A stretch of 64,000 nt of DNA from Streptomyces sp. CB02980 (GCF_014451325.2 NZ_JACSCH020000021.1:82377-146376), one strand, 5' to 3'. Positions 46,533 through 55,568 are shown, counted from the first letter of the stretch. Numbers and translations are program-made. The notes: generated by a model not told the origin, from the sequence alone.

Positions 46533-46571
46533 CCGGGCCCCGCAATCGCTGCCACGATTGCGGGGCCCCGG
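46533..46571. terminator. Strong bidirectional hairpin
   Basis: Arms CCGGGCCCCGCAATCG and CGATTGCGGGGCCCCGG pair almost perfectly with a 6-base loop. It lies between the convergent peptide gene and LuxR-type gene. Confidence 0.85.
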
Positions 46572-46669
46572 TATTTCCGCCGCCTGGTTCACGACGTGCC
46601 CCTGCGCGTAATTCCGCGCCCGTGCTCGTAGCCGTAGCCGTACGTCCGCCAATTCCCCCATTCCGGCGG

Positions 46670-47722
46670 TCAGTCCAGCCAGCCGAGCCGCACCGCCCGC
46701 GCCCCCGCCTCGAAGCGGCTCGTCGCGCCCAGCTCCTGCATCAGCTCCGAGATCATCCGGCTGACCGTCCGCAGCGACACCCCGAGCGTGCGCGCGATCC
46801 GCTCGTCCTTCATCCCCGAGGCGAGCATGTGCAGCGCCGCCCGCTGCTGCTCCGAAAGGCCGTCGCCGCCCGCCTCCGCCGTCGCCTCGTTGCCGTACGG
46901 CGTCGCCGTGTGCCAGCAGTGCTCGTACAGGCTCAGATACGGCCGCACGAGCGCGCTGCCCCGCGCCAGGATCGCGCCCTCGCCCGGCTCCTCGGGCCGG
47001 ATCGGCACCAGGGCGAACTGCTGGTCGGCGATGATCAGGTTCATCGGGACGACGGGGGCCAGGCGGATCTCCACACCCAGCTCCGCCCGCTGCCCCAGGA
47101 ACTTCTCCATGTGCGGGTCCGTGGCCTCCTGGCGGCCGTAGATGGCCCGCACCCGCACCCCGTTGGCGATCTGCCGCCGGTCCCGGTCGAGCATCCGGTC
47201 CGGGTTCTGCCGCCCCGGCATCCCCGGGTGCAGCGCCGCCGAACTCTCCTGCATCACATCGGTGATGTCCTCGATGGCCTGCTGGATCCTGCGGTAGTCG
47301 GTCAGCGCCTCGACGTGCGCCTCCGCCTTCGTCAGCGCCTCGGCCCGCAGATAGGAACCCGCGAGGATCTCCAGCGTGCTGTACGCCTCGTCCGCCTCCG
47401 CCAGGTGCTCCCGCAGCCGCTCACGCTCCCGCTCCAGGAGCCGGAGCAGCGCGATCTCCGGGTCGATCGCCGCCACCGTGTCCGTCTCGGAACGCCAACT
47501 GCCGTCCTGCACGGCCGTGATGGTGGCATGCGCCTGGCCCGTCGGCACGATCAGGCCCAGGGTGAGGAGTTCGCCGCGACATCGCTCGTACTCCTCCGGC
47601 GCGAGCCCGAGTTCCCTGCGGACCTCCTCGAAGTCCGAGACGCCCCGACGGCGCAGCTCCTGGTACACGGCAAGCAGGACCTCGGTCGTGCCGTCCCCGA
47701 TGCCGTCGCCCGCAGTGACCAT
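46670..47722 (-). CDS. LuxR-type HTH regulator with TrmB-like N-terminus (paralogue 1)
   Basis: 350 residues. N-terminal winged helix (VYQELRRRGVSDFEEVRRELGLAPEE), a coiled coil (about 100-120, EREREERLREHLAE-like), a PLD/ligand-like middle domain, and a LuxR C-terminal HTH (LSEQQRAALHMLASGMKDERIARTLGVSLRTVSRMISELMQELGA). No receiver or kinase domain. About half of its residues match the next gene in order, so the two arose by duplication. It probably senses a small ligand or peptide directly. ATG 47722. Confidence 0.88.
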   Translation of the reverse strand: MVTAGDGIGDGTTEVLLAVYQELRRRGVSDFEEVRRELGLAPEEYERCRGELLTLGLIVPTGQAHATITAVQDGSWRSETDTVAAIDPEIALLRLLERERERLREHLAEADEAYSTLEILAGSYLRAEALTKAEAHVEALTDYRRIQQAIEDITDVMQESSAALHPGMPGRQNPDRMLDRDRRQIANGVRVRAIYGRQEATDPHMEKFLGQRAELGVEIRLAPVVPMNLIIADQQFALVPIRPEEPGEGAILARGSALVRPYLSLYEHCWHTATPYGNEATAEAGGDGLSEQQRAALHMLASGMKDERIARTLGVSLRTVSRMISELMQELGATSRFEAGARAVRLGWLD

Positions 47723-47848
47723 GGCGAAGTGACCCCCTCATCCTCCGAGTCGCCCCGCCCTCACCTTGTCATACGGCTCGGCGGGAGTCCGTCCTGCAAT
47801 GCCCGTACCCGTACCTGCACCTACCGTCTCGCACCGGAACTCCTCGTA

Positions 47849-48874
47849 CTAGGCCCCCTGTTCGGACCCCTCGCCGTCGAGCAGGCCGAGCCGCGCCGCC
47901 TTCACCCCGGCCTCGAAGCGGCTCGCCGCGCCCAGTTCCTGCATGACCTCCGAGAGCAGCCGGCTGACGGTCCTGAGCGACACCCCGAGACTCCGCGCGA
48001 TCTGCTCGTCCTTGATGCCCGAGGCCAGCATGTGCAGCGCGGCCCGCTGCTGGTCGGACAGTCCGTCGCCGTCACCGCCGCTCCCGCCGGGCTCCTCGCC
48101 GTACCGGGAGGCCGCCTGCCAGCAGTACTCGTACAGGGCGAGGTAGGAGCGGACGAGGCCGGGGCCGCGGGCCAGGATCGTGGGCGAGTCCAGGTCGTGC
48201 GGGTCCGTCGGCAGCAGGGCGAAGTTCTCGTCGGCGAGGACCATGTTCATCGGGACGACGGGCGAGAGCCGCAGCTCGACGCCGAGCGCGGCCCGGTCGG
48301 CCAGGTGCTGCGTCATCTCGGGCACGGTGCCGACCCGCCGGCTGTACATGGCGCGGACCCGTACCCCGCGGGCGGCCCGGCAGCGGTCCCGGTCCAGCTC
48401 GGCGGCCATGTCCTCACGGCGTACGGACCCGGTGTGCATGACGTGGACGGCGGTGCGGACGGACTCGGTGAGTTCGGTCAGCTCGCGCAGCACCCGCTGC
48501 GGGTCGGTGACGATCTCCACCTCGACCTCGGAGCGGGGCGTGGCCCCGGCGCGCAGGAACGGTCCGGCGAGGGATTCGAGGGCGGTGTGCGCGCGGCTGG
48601 TCGCGGCGAGGCGCTCCTGGAGCCGGTCACGCTCCCGGCGGAGCAGCCGCAGCAGGGCGACGTCGGGGTCGACGACGGTCCGGTCGCCGGAGCGGTCCGA
48701 GGTGGTGAGTCCTAAGGAGGCGAGTTCCTCGCGACATCGCTCCCGCTCCTCGGCGGAGAGCTGGAGGCCGTCCGCCGCCTGGTCGAAGGTGGTGCCGGGG
48801 CGGGTGCGGAGCTCCTGGTAGACGGCGAGAGCCTGCTCGCTGCCCGCGCGGGACACGGCGGCGTTTCTGGACAC
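47849..48874 (-). CDS. LuxR-type HTH regulator with TrmB-like N-terminus (paralogue 2)
   Basis: 341 residues, same architecture as 46670-47722: N-terminal helix AVYQELRTRPGTTFDQAADGLQLSAEE, RERDRLQERLAATSRAHTALESLAGPFLRAG coil, middle segment VRVRAMYSRRVG...LGVELRLSPVVPMNMVLADENFALLP, and HTH LSDQQRAALHMLASGIKDEQIARSLGVSLRTVSRLL. The middle PVVPMN and ADQQFAL/ADENFAL motifs are shared. GTG 48874 chosen. Regulates together with its paralogue, perhaps as a heteromer. Confidence 0.85.
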   Translation of the reverse strand: MSRNAAVSRAGSEQALAVYQELRTRPGTTFDQAADGLQLSAEERERCREELASLGLTTSDRSGDRTVVDPDVALLRLLRRERDRLQERLAATSRAHTALESLAGPFLRAGATPRSEVEVEIVTDPQRVLRELTELTESVRTAVHVMHTGSVRREDMAAELDRDRCRAARGVRVRAMYSRRVGTVPEMTQHLADRAALGVELRLSPVVPMNMVLADENFALLPTDPHDLDSPTILARGPGLVRSYLALYEYCWQAASRYGEEPGGSGGDGDGLSDQQRAALHMLASGIKDEQIARSLGVSLRTVSRLLSEVMQELGAASRFEAGVKAARLGLLDGEGSEQGA

Positions 48875-49071
48875 GGCGCAGCAGACTCCCCTCGGATCCA
48901 CGCGGATCCTGTTGAATCGCCCCGCTAGACCCTGCCACAAAATCGAACGACACGCACGGAGTTGACCACCGGCGCGCGTCCGGCGACCGGCGACCCGCCC
49001 GGTGCCGGCCACCGCCCCGACCGGCGATCCGCGTACGGACCGCCTGCCGCTCCCGTGCACCCGGCTGCGGC

Positions 49072-49536
49072 TCAGGCGGCGGGGGCGCTCGCCCGGCAGT
49101 CGGGGCACAGGCCCTTGAAGACGACCTCCGCGTCGTCCACGCGCCACTCCGGAAGGGCGCCCTCGGGCGCCTCCGGCGCGGCCGCCGCGACGTTCTCCAC
49201 GCGGCCGCACACGGTGCACAGCGCGTGCTGGTGCGCGGGACCCGAGATCTCGAAGACCGCGGGCAGGCCGGGCCGGTCGAACTTGCTGACCAGGCCCGTC
49301 TCCTGGAAGTGCCGCAGCATCTCGTACACGGCCTGGCTGGTCAGCGTGCCGAGCCGCTCGCGGGCGGTCGTGGTGATCGCCTCGACGTCGAGATGGCCGC
49401 CGGCGGCGAGCACCGTGAGCACCTCCAGGCGCGGGCCCGTGACCCGAAGCCCGACGTCGCGCAGGCGCTGGATCACCGCCTCGCGGCCCGTCAGCTCTTC
49501 CACGACTGCCATCTTCTCCGCCCGCCCGCCCGCCAT
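49072..49536 (-). CDS. Fur-family metalloregulator
   Basis: 154 residues. Winged helix LRDVGLRVTGPRLEVLTVLAAGGHLDVEAI then TSQAVYEMLRHFQETGLV; the sensor domain has HQHALCTVCGRVENV and CPDC, giving a Cys4 structural zinc site. It resembles FurA/CatR-type peroxide or iron sensors of actinomycetes. The classical partner katG is not next to it. Start ATG 49536 or 49512. Confidence 0.88.
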   Translation of the reverse strand: MAGGRAEKMAVVEELTGREAVIQRLRDVGLRVTGPRLEVLTVLAAGGHLDVEAITTTARERLGTLTSQAVYEMLRHFQETGLVSKFDRPGLPAVFEISGPAHQHALCTVCGRVENVAAAAPEAPEGALPEWRVDDAEVVFKGLCPDCRASAPAA

Positions 49537-49684
49537 CTGGTCGGCTCAAACTTTTGTGGGCATCGTACCTCTTGCTCGTCAACCTCGTCAGGGCTCTTCG
49601 TTCGTCCGTTCAGCCGTCCGTCCGTTCAGCCTTCGCCGTTCCGCCGTCCGCCGGTCAGCTTCCGCCGTCCTGCTCGTGTGCCGG

Positions 49685-50578
49685 TCAGTCGTCCGTCCGG
49701 CACACGAGCAGGACGGACTCGGTCCGCTCGTCGATGCGGTGCCGCCGCCGGCCCTCGATGTGCAGGCCCGCCGAGTGCAGTTCCGCCGCGAGCCGCTCGG
49801 GGTCGACGATCCACTTGTCGGTGGTCAGCACGACCCGCTCGGTGGACAGCTTCCCGGTCCTCGCCGCGTAGTACGTGATCCGCTCGCTCATCGACGGCAG
49901 GTCGAAGACCTGCCGGGCCACCACCCACTCGTCGATGCCGTCGAAGCGGGGCACCTGGAACGCCCAGGTCCGCTGCGGCTCCGCGACCAGCCCCGGCAGC
50001 TGGTGCGCCGTGTAGTCGAGGGCGAGCGCCCCGCCCGTCTGCAGATGGGACGCCACCTCCCGCAGCAGCTCGGGCCGCCGTGCCGGGGGTACGGCGGTGA
50101 CCATCGCGCCCGCGAGCAGCGCGAGCCGGTAGCTGCCGGCGAGCCGCAGCTCGGTGAGGTCCGTCCGGTGGGTGACGACGAGACCGGCCACCTGCGGACC
50201 GATCCGGCGGGCCCAGCCGTCGAGGCGCTCGAGGGCCGAGGCGTCCCGGTCCACGGCTTCCACGGCGAAGCCGTGCCGGGCGAACGGGACGGCGAGCCGC
50301 CCGGCGCCGGAGCCGAGGTCCAGAACGGGTCCGCCGGTGGAGCGGGCGAGGCTGAGGTACCGGACGATGTCCGCGCTGTGCGGGCCGAGCAGGGCGTCGT
50401 GCAGCCAGACGGAGTTCTCGTCGGCGGGGGAGACGGATTCGAGCCCGGGCAGGGTGTCCGAGGTGACCCGGACGCCGGCCCCGGGGGCGGGCTCCGGCTC
50501 CCGGCCGTATCGGGACGGCAGGACCGGAGCGAACGCTGCGGGCCCGATGGGCAGGGAAGTGCCGCTCGGTGTGTGCAT
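49685..50578 (-). CDS. SAM-dependent methyltransferase
   Basis: 297 residues. Motif I VLDLGSGAGRLAVPFA near residue 85, EAVDRDASALERL as motif for the ribose, and a C-terminal extension (TYYAARTGKLSTERVVLTTDKWIVDPERLAAEL). GGAGGAG precedes ATG 50578. Close to the Fur and LuxR genes but separately transcribed. Acceptor unknown. Confidence 0.82.
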   Translation of the reverse strand: MHTPSGTSLPIGPAAFAPVLPSRYGREPEPAPGAGVRVTSDTLPGLESVSPADENSVWLHDALLGPHSADIVRYLSLARSTGGPVLDLGSGAGRLAVPFARHGFAVEAVDRDASALERLDGWARRIGPQVAGLVVTHRTDLTELRLAGSYRLALLAGAMVTAVPPARRPELLREVASHLQTGGALALDYTAHQLPGLVAEPQRTWAFQVPRFDGIDEWVVARQVFDLPSMSERITYYAARTGKLSTERVVLTTDKWIVDPERLAAELHSAGLHIEGRRRHRIDERTESVLLVCRTDD

Positions 50579-50748
50579 CGCTCCTCCAGGGGCTCGCTCG
50601 GTCCATGCCGTCCGGACGAGGTACCCGTGCCGCCGGGGCCCGCGTCGCTGGACCCATCCTGACCTGGGGGAGGAACCCCGATCCACCGGATCGGGCTGCG
50701 TGAACACGCGATGGCGTGGATCTGCCACGCCCGGGAGTGCGGCTGTCG

Positions 50749-51228
50749 CTACAGCGTTCTGCTCCAGCGTCTGGCGGAGAGGGCGGCGAAGCCCAGGTGG
50801 GTGTAGAAGGGCAGGGCCGGGTCCGCCTCCGCGGGGAGCTCCACCCGCTGGTCCCCTGCCCCGAAGTTCCGCATCCGGTCCGTGGCCGCCGCCAGCAGGG
50901 CCGTACCCACACCCCGGCGACGGGAGCCGGACGCCACCGCGAGGGCGTAGACCTCGCCCTCGCCCGGCACCGGGACACCGCCCGCGGCGACACCCACGAC
51001 CGCGCCCTCCGTGTCGGTCGCGACGAGCCAGCCGAGCCAGCCGGGCGCGCCGCCGGGAATTTCAATTTCCGCGCGTATGCGGGGGAGTGCGCATTGTGCG
51101 GAGATCAGTCGCCGCATCGGGATTTCGTCCAGGATTCCCGCGTAGCTGCTCCGAATGACGTCGGCGAGCAGCCTGGATATCGTCGTCGCATCGCCGGCCG
51201 CGGCCGTCCGAACGCCAGCCAGCTGCAT
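50749..51228 (-). CDS. GNAT acetyltransferase
   Basis: 159 residues. VYALAVASGSRRRGVGTALLAAA carries the R/Q-x-x-G-x-G acetyl-CoA loop; ALPFYTHLGFAAL is the last strand-helix. The N-terminal half with ADVIRSSYAGILDEIP fits phosphinothricin-type or tabtoxin-type acetyltransferases. GAAGGG lies before ATG 51228. Could be a fourth (MshD-type) step of the mycothiol-like set, but it is 4.5 kb away on the other strand, so this is only a possibility. Confidence 0.8.
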   Translation of the reverse strand: MQLAGVRTAAAGDATTISRLLADVIRSSYAGILDEIPMRRLISAQCALPRIRAEIEIPGGAPGWLGWLVATDTEGAVVGVAAGGVPVPGEGEVYALAVASGSRRRGVGTALLAAATDRMRNFGAGDQRVELPAEADPALPFYTHLGFAALSARRWSRTL

Positions 51229-51388
51229 CGGTTTTGTACCCTTCGACGTGCCGAGCCCGAGCCCCAACATACCCACAATAGCGGGGAATTCAGTTGTTCG
51301 TGACCGATGCGAAATCTACGAATTCGCTTAGTAAATAGCGCGGTTCGGCAGGTCGGACGTACTGATCGGACGTACTGAAGCGAGTCGA

Positions 51389-52306
51389 TTAACCGGGGAA
51401 GGAACAGCAGGCGACGATCAAGGGCGTCATCGCGAGACCCGCGGCCGCGATGGTCATCAGACCGCGCAGGACGGGATGCCCGGCGCTGTGCGGGGTGAGG
51501 ATGCGCCGCATCCGCAGCGCCGCCGACGGCCCGCCCGCCGCGAACGCGGACCGCGGCGCCCGTCCCGACGCGAGCGCGTACAGCGCCGTGGCCAGCGCGT
51601 CCCGCGTGCACCGGCGCAACGCCCGGTCGTCCGCCGCCATTTCGAGCAGCAGCCGTACGGAGCCCTCCCCGTGCCGGGCGAGCGGCAGGCGCGAGAACAC
51701 GGCCGCGAACGCCTCCGCCGCGGCGACGAGCAGATGGTGCCGCCCCGCGATGTGGGCCCGCTCGTGCGCGAGCGCCGCCGCGAGCTGGGCGGGGGTGAGG
51801 GCGTCCACCGCGCCCGAGGAGACGACGACCCGGCGCGAGCGGCCCGGCAGGCAGTACACGGCGGGGCGCTCGTCGTCGAGGACGGTGGCCCGCAGCGCGG
51901 GGTCGTACCGTCCGACGAGCCGCAGCACCCCCGCGTGCCGCACCCGCATCCGGCGGGCCCTGACCAGCCGGCGGACGAACGCGGCGGCGGGCATCGAGAG
52001 CACGGCGAGGGAGAGCGTGAAGGCGAACCGCTCGCGCCCGTCGAGGCCCAGGAGCTGCTCGACCGTGGGCGGTTGGAACGCGAACATCATGTCCGCGAGA
52101 CGGTGGCTGCCGGCGCTCGACAGGACCAGCTGGGCCGCCAGCAGGGCGGTCGCGGCGGCGAAGGCGGCGCCGCACGCGGCCCACACGCCGAGGGCGAGCC
52201 GGGGCGCCTGCTGGGCCCAGCGCGCCCGGACGAGCAGCCAGGGGACGAGGAAGCCGGTGAGGACGACGAGGCCGAGCGGGACGAGGACGTGATGGTTCAC
52301 GTTCAC
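51389..52306 (-). CDS. M56-family membrane metalloprotease (BlaR1/MecR1-like)
   Basis: 305 residues with four or five transmembrane helices. Zinc site HERAH (in AALAHERAHIAGRHH, about residue 187) and the third ligand in LLEMAADDRALR. Members cleave a BlaI-type repressor after sensing. No penicillin-sensor domain at the C-terminus, so the signal is not necessarily a beta-lactam. GTG 52306 overlaps the blaI-like stop by 4 bases. Confidence 0.88.
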   Translation of the reverse strand: MNVNHHVLVPLGLVVLTGFLVPWLLVRARWAQQAPRLALGVWAACGAAFAAATALLAAQLVLSSAGSHRLADMMFAFQPPTVEQLLGLDGRERFAFTLSLAVLSMPAAAFVRRLVRARRMRVRHAGVLRLVGRYDPALRATVLDDERPAVYCLPGRSRRVVVSSGAVDALTPAQLAAALAHERAHIAGRHHLLVAAAEAFAAVFSRLPLARHGEGSVRLLLEMAADDRALRRCTRDALATALYALASGRAPRSAFAAGGPSAALRMRRILTPHSAGHPVLRGLMTIAAAGLAMTPLIVACCSFPG

Positions 52307-52701
52307 GCGCCGCTCCCGCCGCCGAGGTGCGGGTCGTGGTCGCCGCGGGCGGCGCGGAGGGCCGCGTCGAGGGCGTCCATGTCCTCGTCCGAGATGACCT
52401 CGACGAACCGGAGGAGGGCGGCCGGGCGGTCCTGGCTGTCTCCGAGCGCGTCCCGCATCAGACCGGCGGTGTACTCCTCGCGGCTGCGGACGGGCTCGTA
52501 CAGCCAGGCCCGGCCGGCCTTCTCGCGGCGGAGCCAGCCCTTGCGGTGCAGGATGTCCGCGACGGTCATGACGGTCGTGTAGGCGACCCGTCGGCCGCGG
52601 TTGATGTCGTCGACGATCTCGCGGACCGTGGCGGGCCGCTGCCAGGCCCACAGTCGGTCCATGATCTCGGCCTCCAGCTCTCCCAGCCGGCGCACGTGCA
52701 T
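52303..52701 (-). CDS. BlaI/MecI/CopY-family repressor
   Basis: 132 residues. Winged helix LGELEAEIMDRLWAWQRPATVREIVDDIN then AYTTVMTVADILHRKGWLRREKAGRAWLYEPV, and a C-terminal dimer region. Usually represses its own operon until cut by the M56 protease. The family includes the copper regulator CopY, but no Cys pair of CopY is present. A CsoR-type box lies 50-68 bases upstream of the start, which puts the BlaI/M56 operon possibly under copper control. Confidence 0.88.
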   Translation of the reverse strand: MHVRRLGELEAEIMDRLWAWQRPATVREIVDDINRGRRVAYTTVMTVADILHRKGWLRREKAGRAWLYEPVRSREEYTAGLMRDALGDSQDRPAALLRFVEVISDEDMDALDAALRAARGDHDPHLGGGSGA

Positions 52702-52750
52702 CCCCTCCCCCTACGGGCGGCTCATCGTACGGGCCGGTCCCCTCGCTCAG

Positions 52751-52769
52751 GTATACCCCCCAGGGGTAC
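52751..52769. promoter_or_regulatory. Copper-type (CsoR-like) box
   Basis: GTATACCCCCCAGGGGTAC, the most complete of the boxes in the window. Ten bases to the right starts a small ORF; 50 bases to the left starts the blaI-like gene. Either or both could be regulated. Confidence 0.7.
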
Positions 52770-52778
52770 GCTGGCAGG

Positions 52779-52946
52779 ATGTCGACCCTCCTGAAGATCC
52801 CTACGCGGAACCGCCCCTGCGTGAAGGTCTGCGGCTCCGGTCTGCCCGGAACGGTGGAGCTGGTGCTCCTCCGGCAGCTGCTCGGCCTCTGCCTCCGGCT
52901 GAGTCTCACGCTGTCCGCCGACTGTCCCTCACGCAAGGGCGGTTGA
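52779..52946 (+). CDS. Tiny ORF of 55 residues with four cysteines
   Basis: MSTLLKIPTRNRPCVKVCGS begins a 55-residue frame with C14, C18, C38 and C49, the first two as C-x3-C. It lies directly after the copper box and ends 28 bases before the end of csoR, convergent. No strong ribosome site; it might be a leaderless or non-coding transcript. A small copper-binding protein is a plausible reading, unproven. Confidence 0.4.
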   Translation: MSTLLKIPTRNRPCVKVCGSGLPGTVELVLLRQLLGLCLRLSLTLSADCPSRKGG

Positions 52947-52973
52947 TACCGCCTAGTCCGTCATGTCACCCGG

Positions 52974-53255
52974 TCACGTCCGGATCAGCCGGGCGATCGC
53001 CTTCGACGCCTCGCCCACCTTCACCTTCGCCTGGTCCCCGCCCTGTGCGATGGCCTCCGTGACGCAGCAGCTCAGGTGCTCGTCGAGCAGGGCCACCGCG
53101 CAGGACTGGAGGGCCGCGTTGATCGCGGAGACCTGGGTGAGGACGTCGATGCAGTAGACGTCCTCGTCGACCATCCGCTGCACCCCCCTGACCTGGCCCT
53201 CGATCCGGCGCAGGCGTCTGATGATGTCTTCCTTGTGCTGTCCGTAACCGGCCAT
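52974..53255 (-). CDS. csoR: Copper-sensing repressor
   Basis: 93 residues, all-helical DUF156 family. Cu(I) ligands C35, H60 and C64 have the same spacing as the C-H-C set of mycobacterial CsoR. GQHKEDIIRRLRRIEGQVRG is the basic N-terminal helix. It lets go of DNA when it binds Cu(I). Boxes of the TATACCCC...GGGGTA type occur at 55, 92, 52751 and three times at 56129-56227. Lies directly after copA in the same direction (gap 36 bases). Confidence 0.93.
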   Translation of the reverse strand: MAGYGQHKEDIIRRLRRIEGQVRGVQRMVDEDVYCIDVLTQVSAINAALQSCAVALLDEHLSCCVTEAIAQGGDQAKVKVGEASKAIARLIRT

Positions 53256-53291
53256 GGCAGTCTCCCCGTCACCTCGCTAGTCGGCGTCACA

Positions 53292-55568
53292 TCACTTGTC
53301 GGCGGCCTGGAAGCCCCGCAGGCGGAGGCTGTTGCCGACCACGAAGACCGAGGAGAAGGCCATGGCCGCGCCCGCGATCATCGGGTTGAGCAGTCCGGCC
53401 GCGGCGAGCGGCAGGGCCGCCACGTTGTAGGCGAAGGCCCAGAAGAGGTTCGAGCGGATCGTGCCGAGCGTCTTGCGGGAGAGCCGGATCGCGTCGGCCG
53501 CGGCCCGCAGGTCTCCCCGTACGAGGGTCAGGTCGCCGGCCTCGATGGCGGCGTCCGTCCCGGTGCCCATGGCCAGACCGAGGTCGGCCTGGGCGAGGGC
53601 GGCCGCGTCGTTGACGCCGTCGCCGACCATGGCGACCGAACGGCCCTCCGCCTGGAGCCTCTTGACGACGTCGACCTTGTCCTGCGGCATGACCTCGGCG
53701 ATGACCTCGTCGATGCCGACCTCGGCGGCGACGGCCTCGGCGACCGCCTTGTTGTCACCGGTGAGCAGGATCGGGGTGAGGCCGAGGGCGCGCAGCCGCC
53801 GGATGGCCTCGGGGCTGGTCTCCTTGACGGCGTCGGCGACTTCCAGGACCGCGCGGGCCTCGCCGTCCCAGGCCACCGCGATCGCGGTCCTGCCGGCCTT
53901 CTCGGCCGTGTCCTTGGCGGCCTTGAGATCCGCCGGGAGGGCCATGGCCCACTCTTCGAGGAGCTTCTCGCGGCCGACGAGGACGGCGTGGCCGTCGACG
54001 ACGCCCTGGACGCCGAGTCCGGGGATGTTGGCGAAGTCCTCGGGGGTGGGCAGGGTGCCGACCTTGGCGGCGGCGCCGGTGGCGACGGCCTGGGCGATCG
54101 GGTGCTCGGAGGCGTGCTCCAGGGCGCCCGCGAGGCGCAGGACGTCCATCTCGCCGACACCACCGCCGCCCCCGGCGGTGTGGACCTTGAGGAGGGTCAT
54201 CCGGCCGGTGGTGACGGTGCCGGTCTTGTCGAGGACGATCGTGTCGACCTTGCGGGTGGTCTCCAGGACCTCGGGTCCCTTGATGAGGATGCCGAGCTGC
54301 GCGCCGCGGCCGGTGCCGACCATGAGGGCGGTCGGGGTGGCCAGGCCGAGGGCGCAGGGGCAGGCGATGATCAGGACGGCGACGGCGGCGGTGAAGGCCG
54401 CGGTCAGTCCCTGTCCCGTGCCCAGCCAGAAGCCGAGGGTGCCGAGCGCGAGCGCGATGACGATGGGGACGAAGACGGCCGAGATCCGGTCGGCGAGGCG
54501 CTGGGCGGCGGCCTTGCCGTTCTGCGCGTCCTCGACGAGCTTGGCCATCCGGGCGAGCTGGGTGTCGGCGCCGACGCGGGTGGCCTCGACGACGAGACGG
54601 CCGCCGGCGTTCAGGGTGGCGCCGGTGACGGAGTCGCCGACGGAGACCTCGACCGGGACGGACTCGCCGGTGAGCATGGAGGCGTCGACGGCGGATGAGC
54701 CCTCGACGACGGTGCCGTCGGTGGCGATCTTCTCGCCGGGGCGGACCAGGAAGCGGTCGCCGACCTGGAGTTCGGCGGTGGGTACGGTGACCTCGCGGCC
54801 GCCGCGCAGGACGGTGACCTCCTTGGCGCCCAGCTGCATCAGCGCCTTGAGCGCGGCGCCCGCCTTGCGCTTCGACCGGGCCTCGAAGTAGCGGCCGGCG
54901 AGGATGAAGGCGGTGACGCCGGCGGCGGCCTCCAGGTAGATGTTCCCGGCGCCGTCGGTGCGGGCGATCGTGAACTCGAACGGGTGGGTCATCCCCGGCG
55001 TGCCGGCGGTCCCGAAGAACAGCGCCCACAGGGACCACAGGAAGGCGGCGATCGTGCCGACCGAGATCAGCGTGTCCATGGTGGCGGCGCCGTGCCTGGC
55101 GTTCGTCCAGGCGGCGCGGTGGAACGGCCAGGCGGCGTAGACGACGACCGGCGCGGCGAGCGTGAGGCTCAGCCACTGCCAGTACTCGATCTGGAGCGCC
55201 GGGACCATCGCCATGGCGATGACGGGCACGGCGAGGGCGACGGCGGTGATCAGCCGCTGCTTGAGGGGCCGCAGCTCCTCGTCGGCCCTCTCCTCGTCGG
55301 AGGGGCCGTCGGGGGCGCCGGGGGTCTCGGACCGCGGGGGCGCGGGCTCGGCCGCGGTGTAGCCGGTGGCCTCGACGGTGGCGATGAGGTCGGCGACGTC
55401 GATGTCGGCGTCGAAGGTGACCTTCGCCTTCTCGGTGGCGTAGTTGACGGTGGCCTCGACCCCGTCCATCCGGTTGAGCTTCTTCTCGATGCGGGCCGCA
55501 CACGAGGCGCAGGTCATGCCGCCGATGGCGAGCTCGACCTGGGCGGTGCCCGGTGTCGTCGTTGTCAT
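53292..55568 (-). CDS. copA: Copper-exporting P1B-type ATPase
   Basis: 758 residues. One N-terminal heavy-metal domain (GMTCASC, residues 17-23), eight membrane helices, ion-channel motif CPC (IIACPCALGLATPT), phosphorylation site DKTGT, SEHP nucleotide motif, and hinge GDGVND. CPC with a GMTCASC domain marks Cu(I) export. Followed by csoR, preceded by copZ. Confidence 0.96.
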   Translation of the reverse strand: MTTTTPGTAQVELAIGGMTCASCAARIEKKLNRMDGVEATVNYATEKAKVTFDADIDVADLIATVEATGYTAAEPAPPRSETPGAPDGPSDEERADEELRPLKQRLITAVALAVPVIAMAMVPALQIEYWQWLSLTLAAPVVVYAAWPFHRAAWTNARHGAATMDTLISVGTIAAFLWSLWALFFGTAGTPGMTHPFEFTIARTDGAGNIYLEAAAGVTAFILAGRYFEARSKRKAGAALKALMQLGAKEVTVLRGGREVTVPTAELQVGDRFLVRPGEKIATDGTVVEGSSAVDASMLTGESVPVEVSVGDSVTGATLNAGGRLVVEATRVGADTQLARMAKLVEDAQNGKAAAQRLADRISAVFVPIVIALALGTLGFWLGTGQGLTAAFTAAVAVLIIACPCALGLATPTALMVGTGRGAQLGILIKGPEVLETTRKVDTIVLDKTGTVTTGRMTLLKVHTAGGGGGVGEMDVLRLAGALEHASEHPIAQAVATGAAAKVGTLPTPEDFANIPGLGVQGVVDGHAVLVGREKLLEEWAMALPADLKAAKDTAEKAGRTAIAVAWDGEARAVLEVADAVKETSPEAIRRLRALGLTPILLTGDNKAVAEAVAAEVGIDEVIAEVMPQDKVDVVKRLQAEGRSVAMVGDGVNDAAALAQADLGLAMGTGTDAAIEAGDLTLVRGDLRAAADAIRLSRKTLGTIRSNLFWAFAYNVAALPLAAAGLLNPMIAGAAMAFSSVFVVGNSLRLRGFQAADK

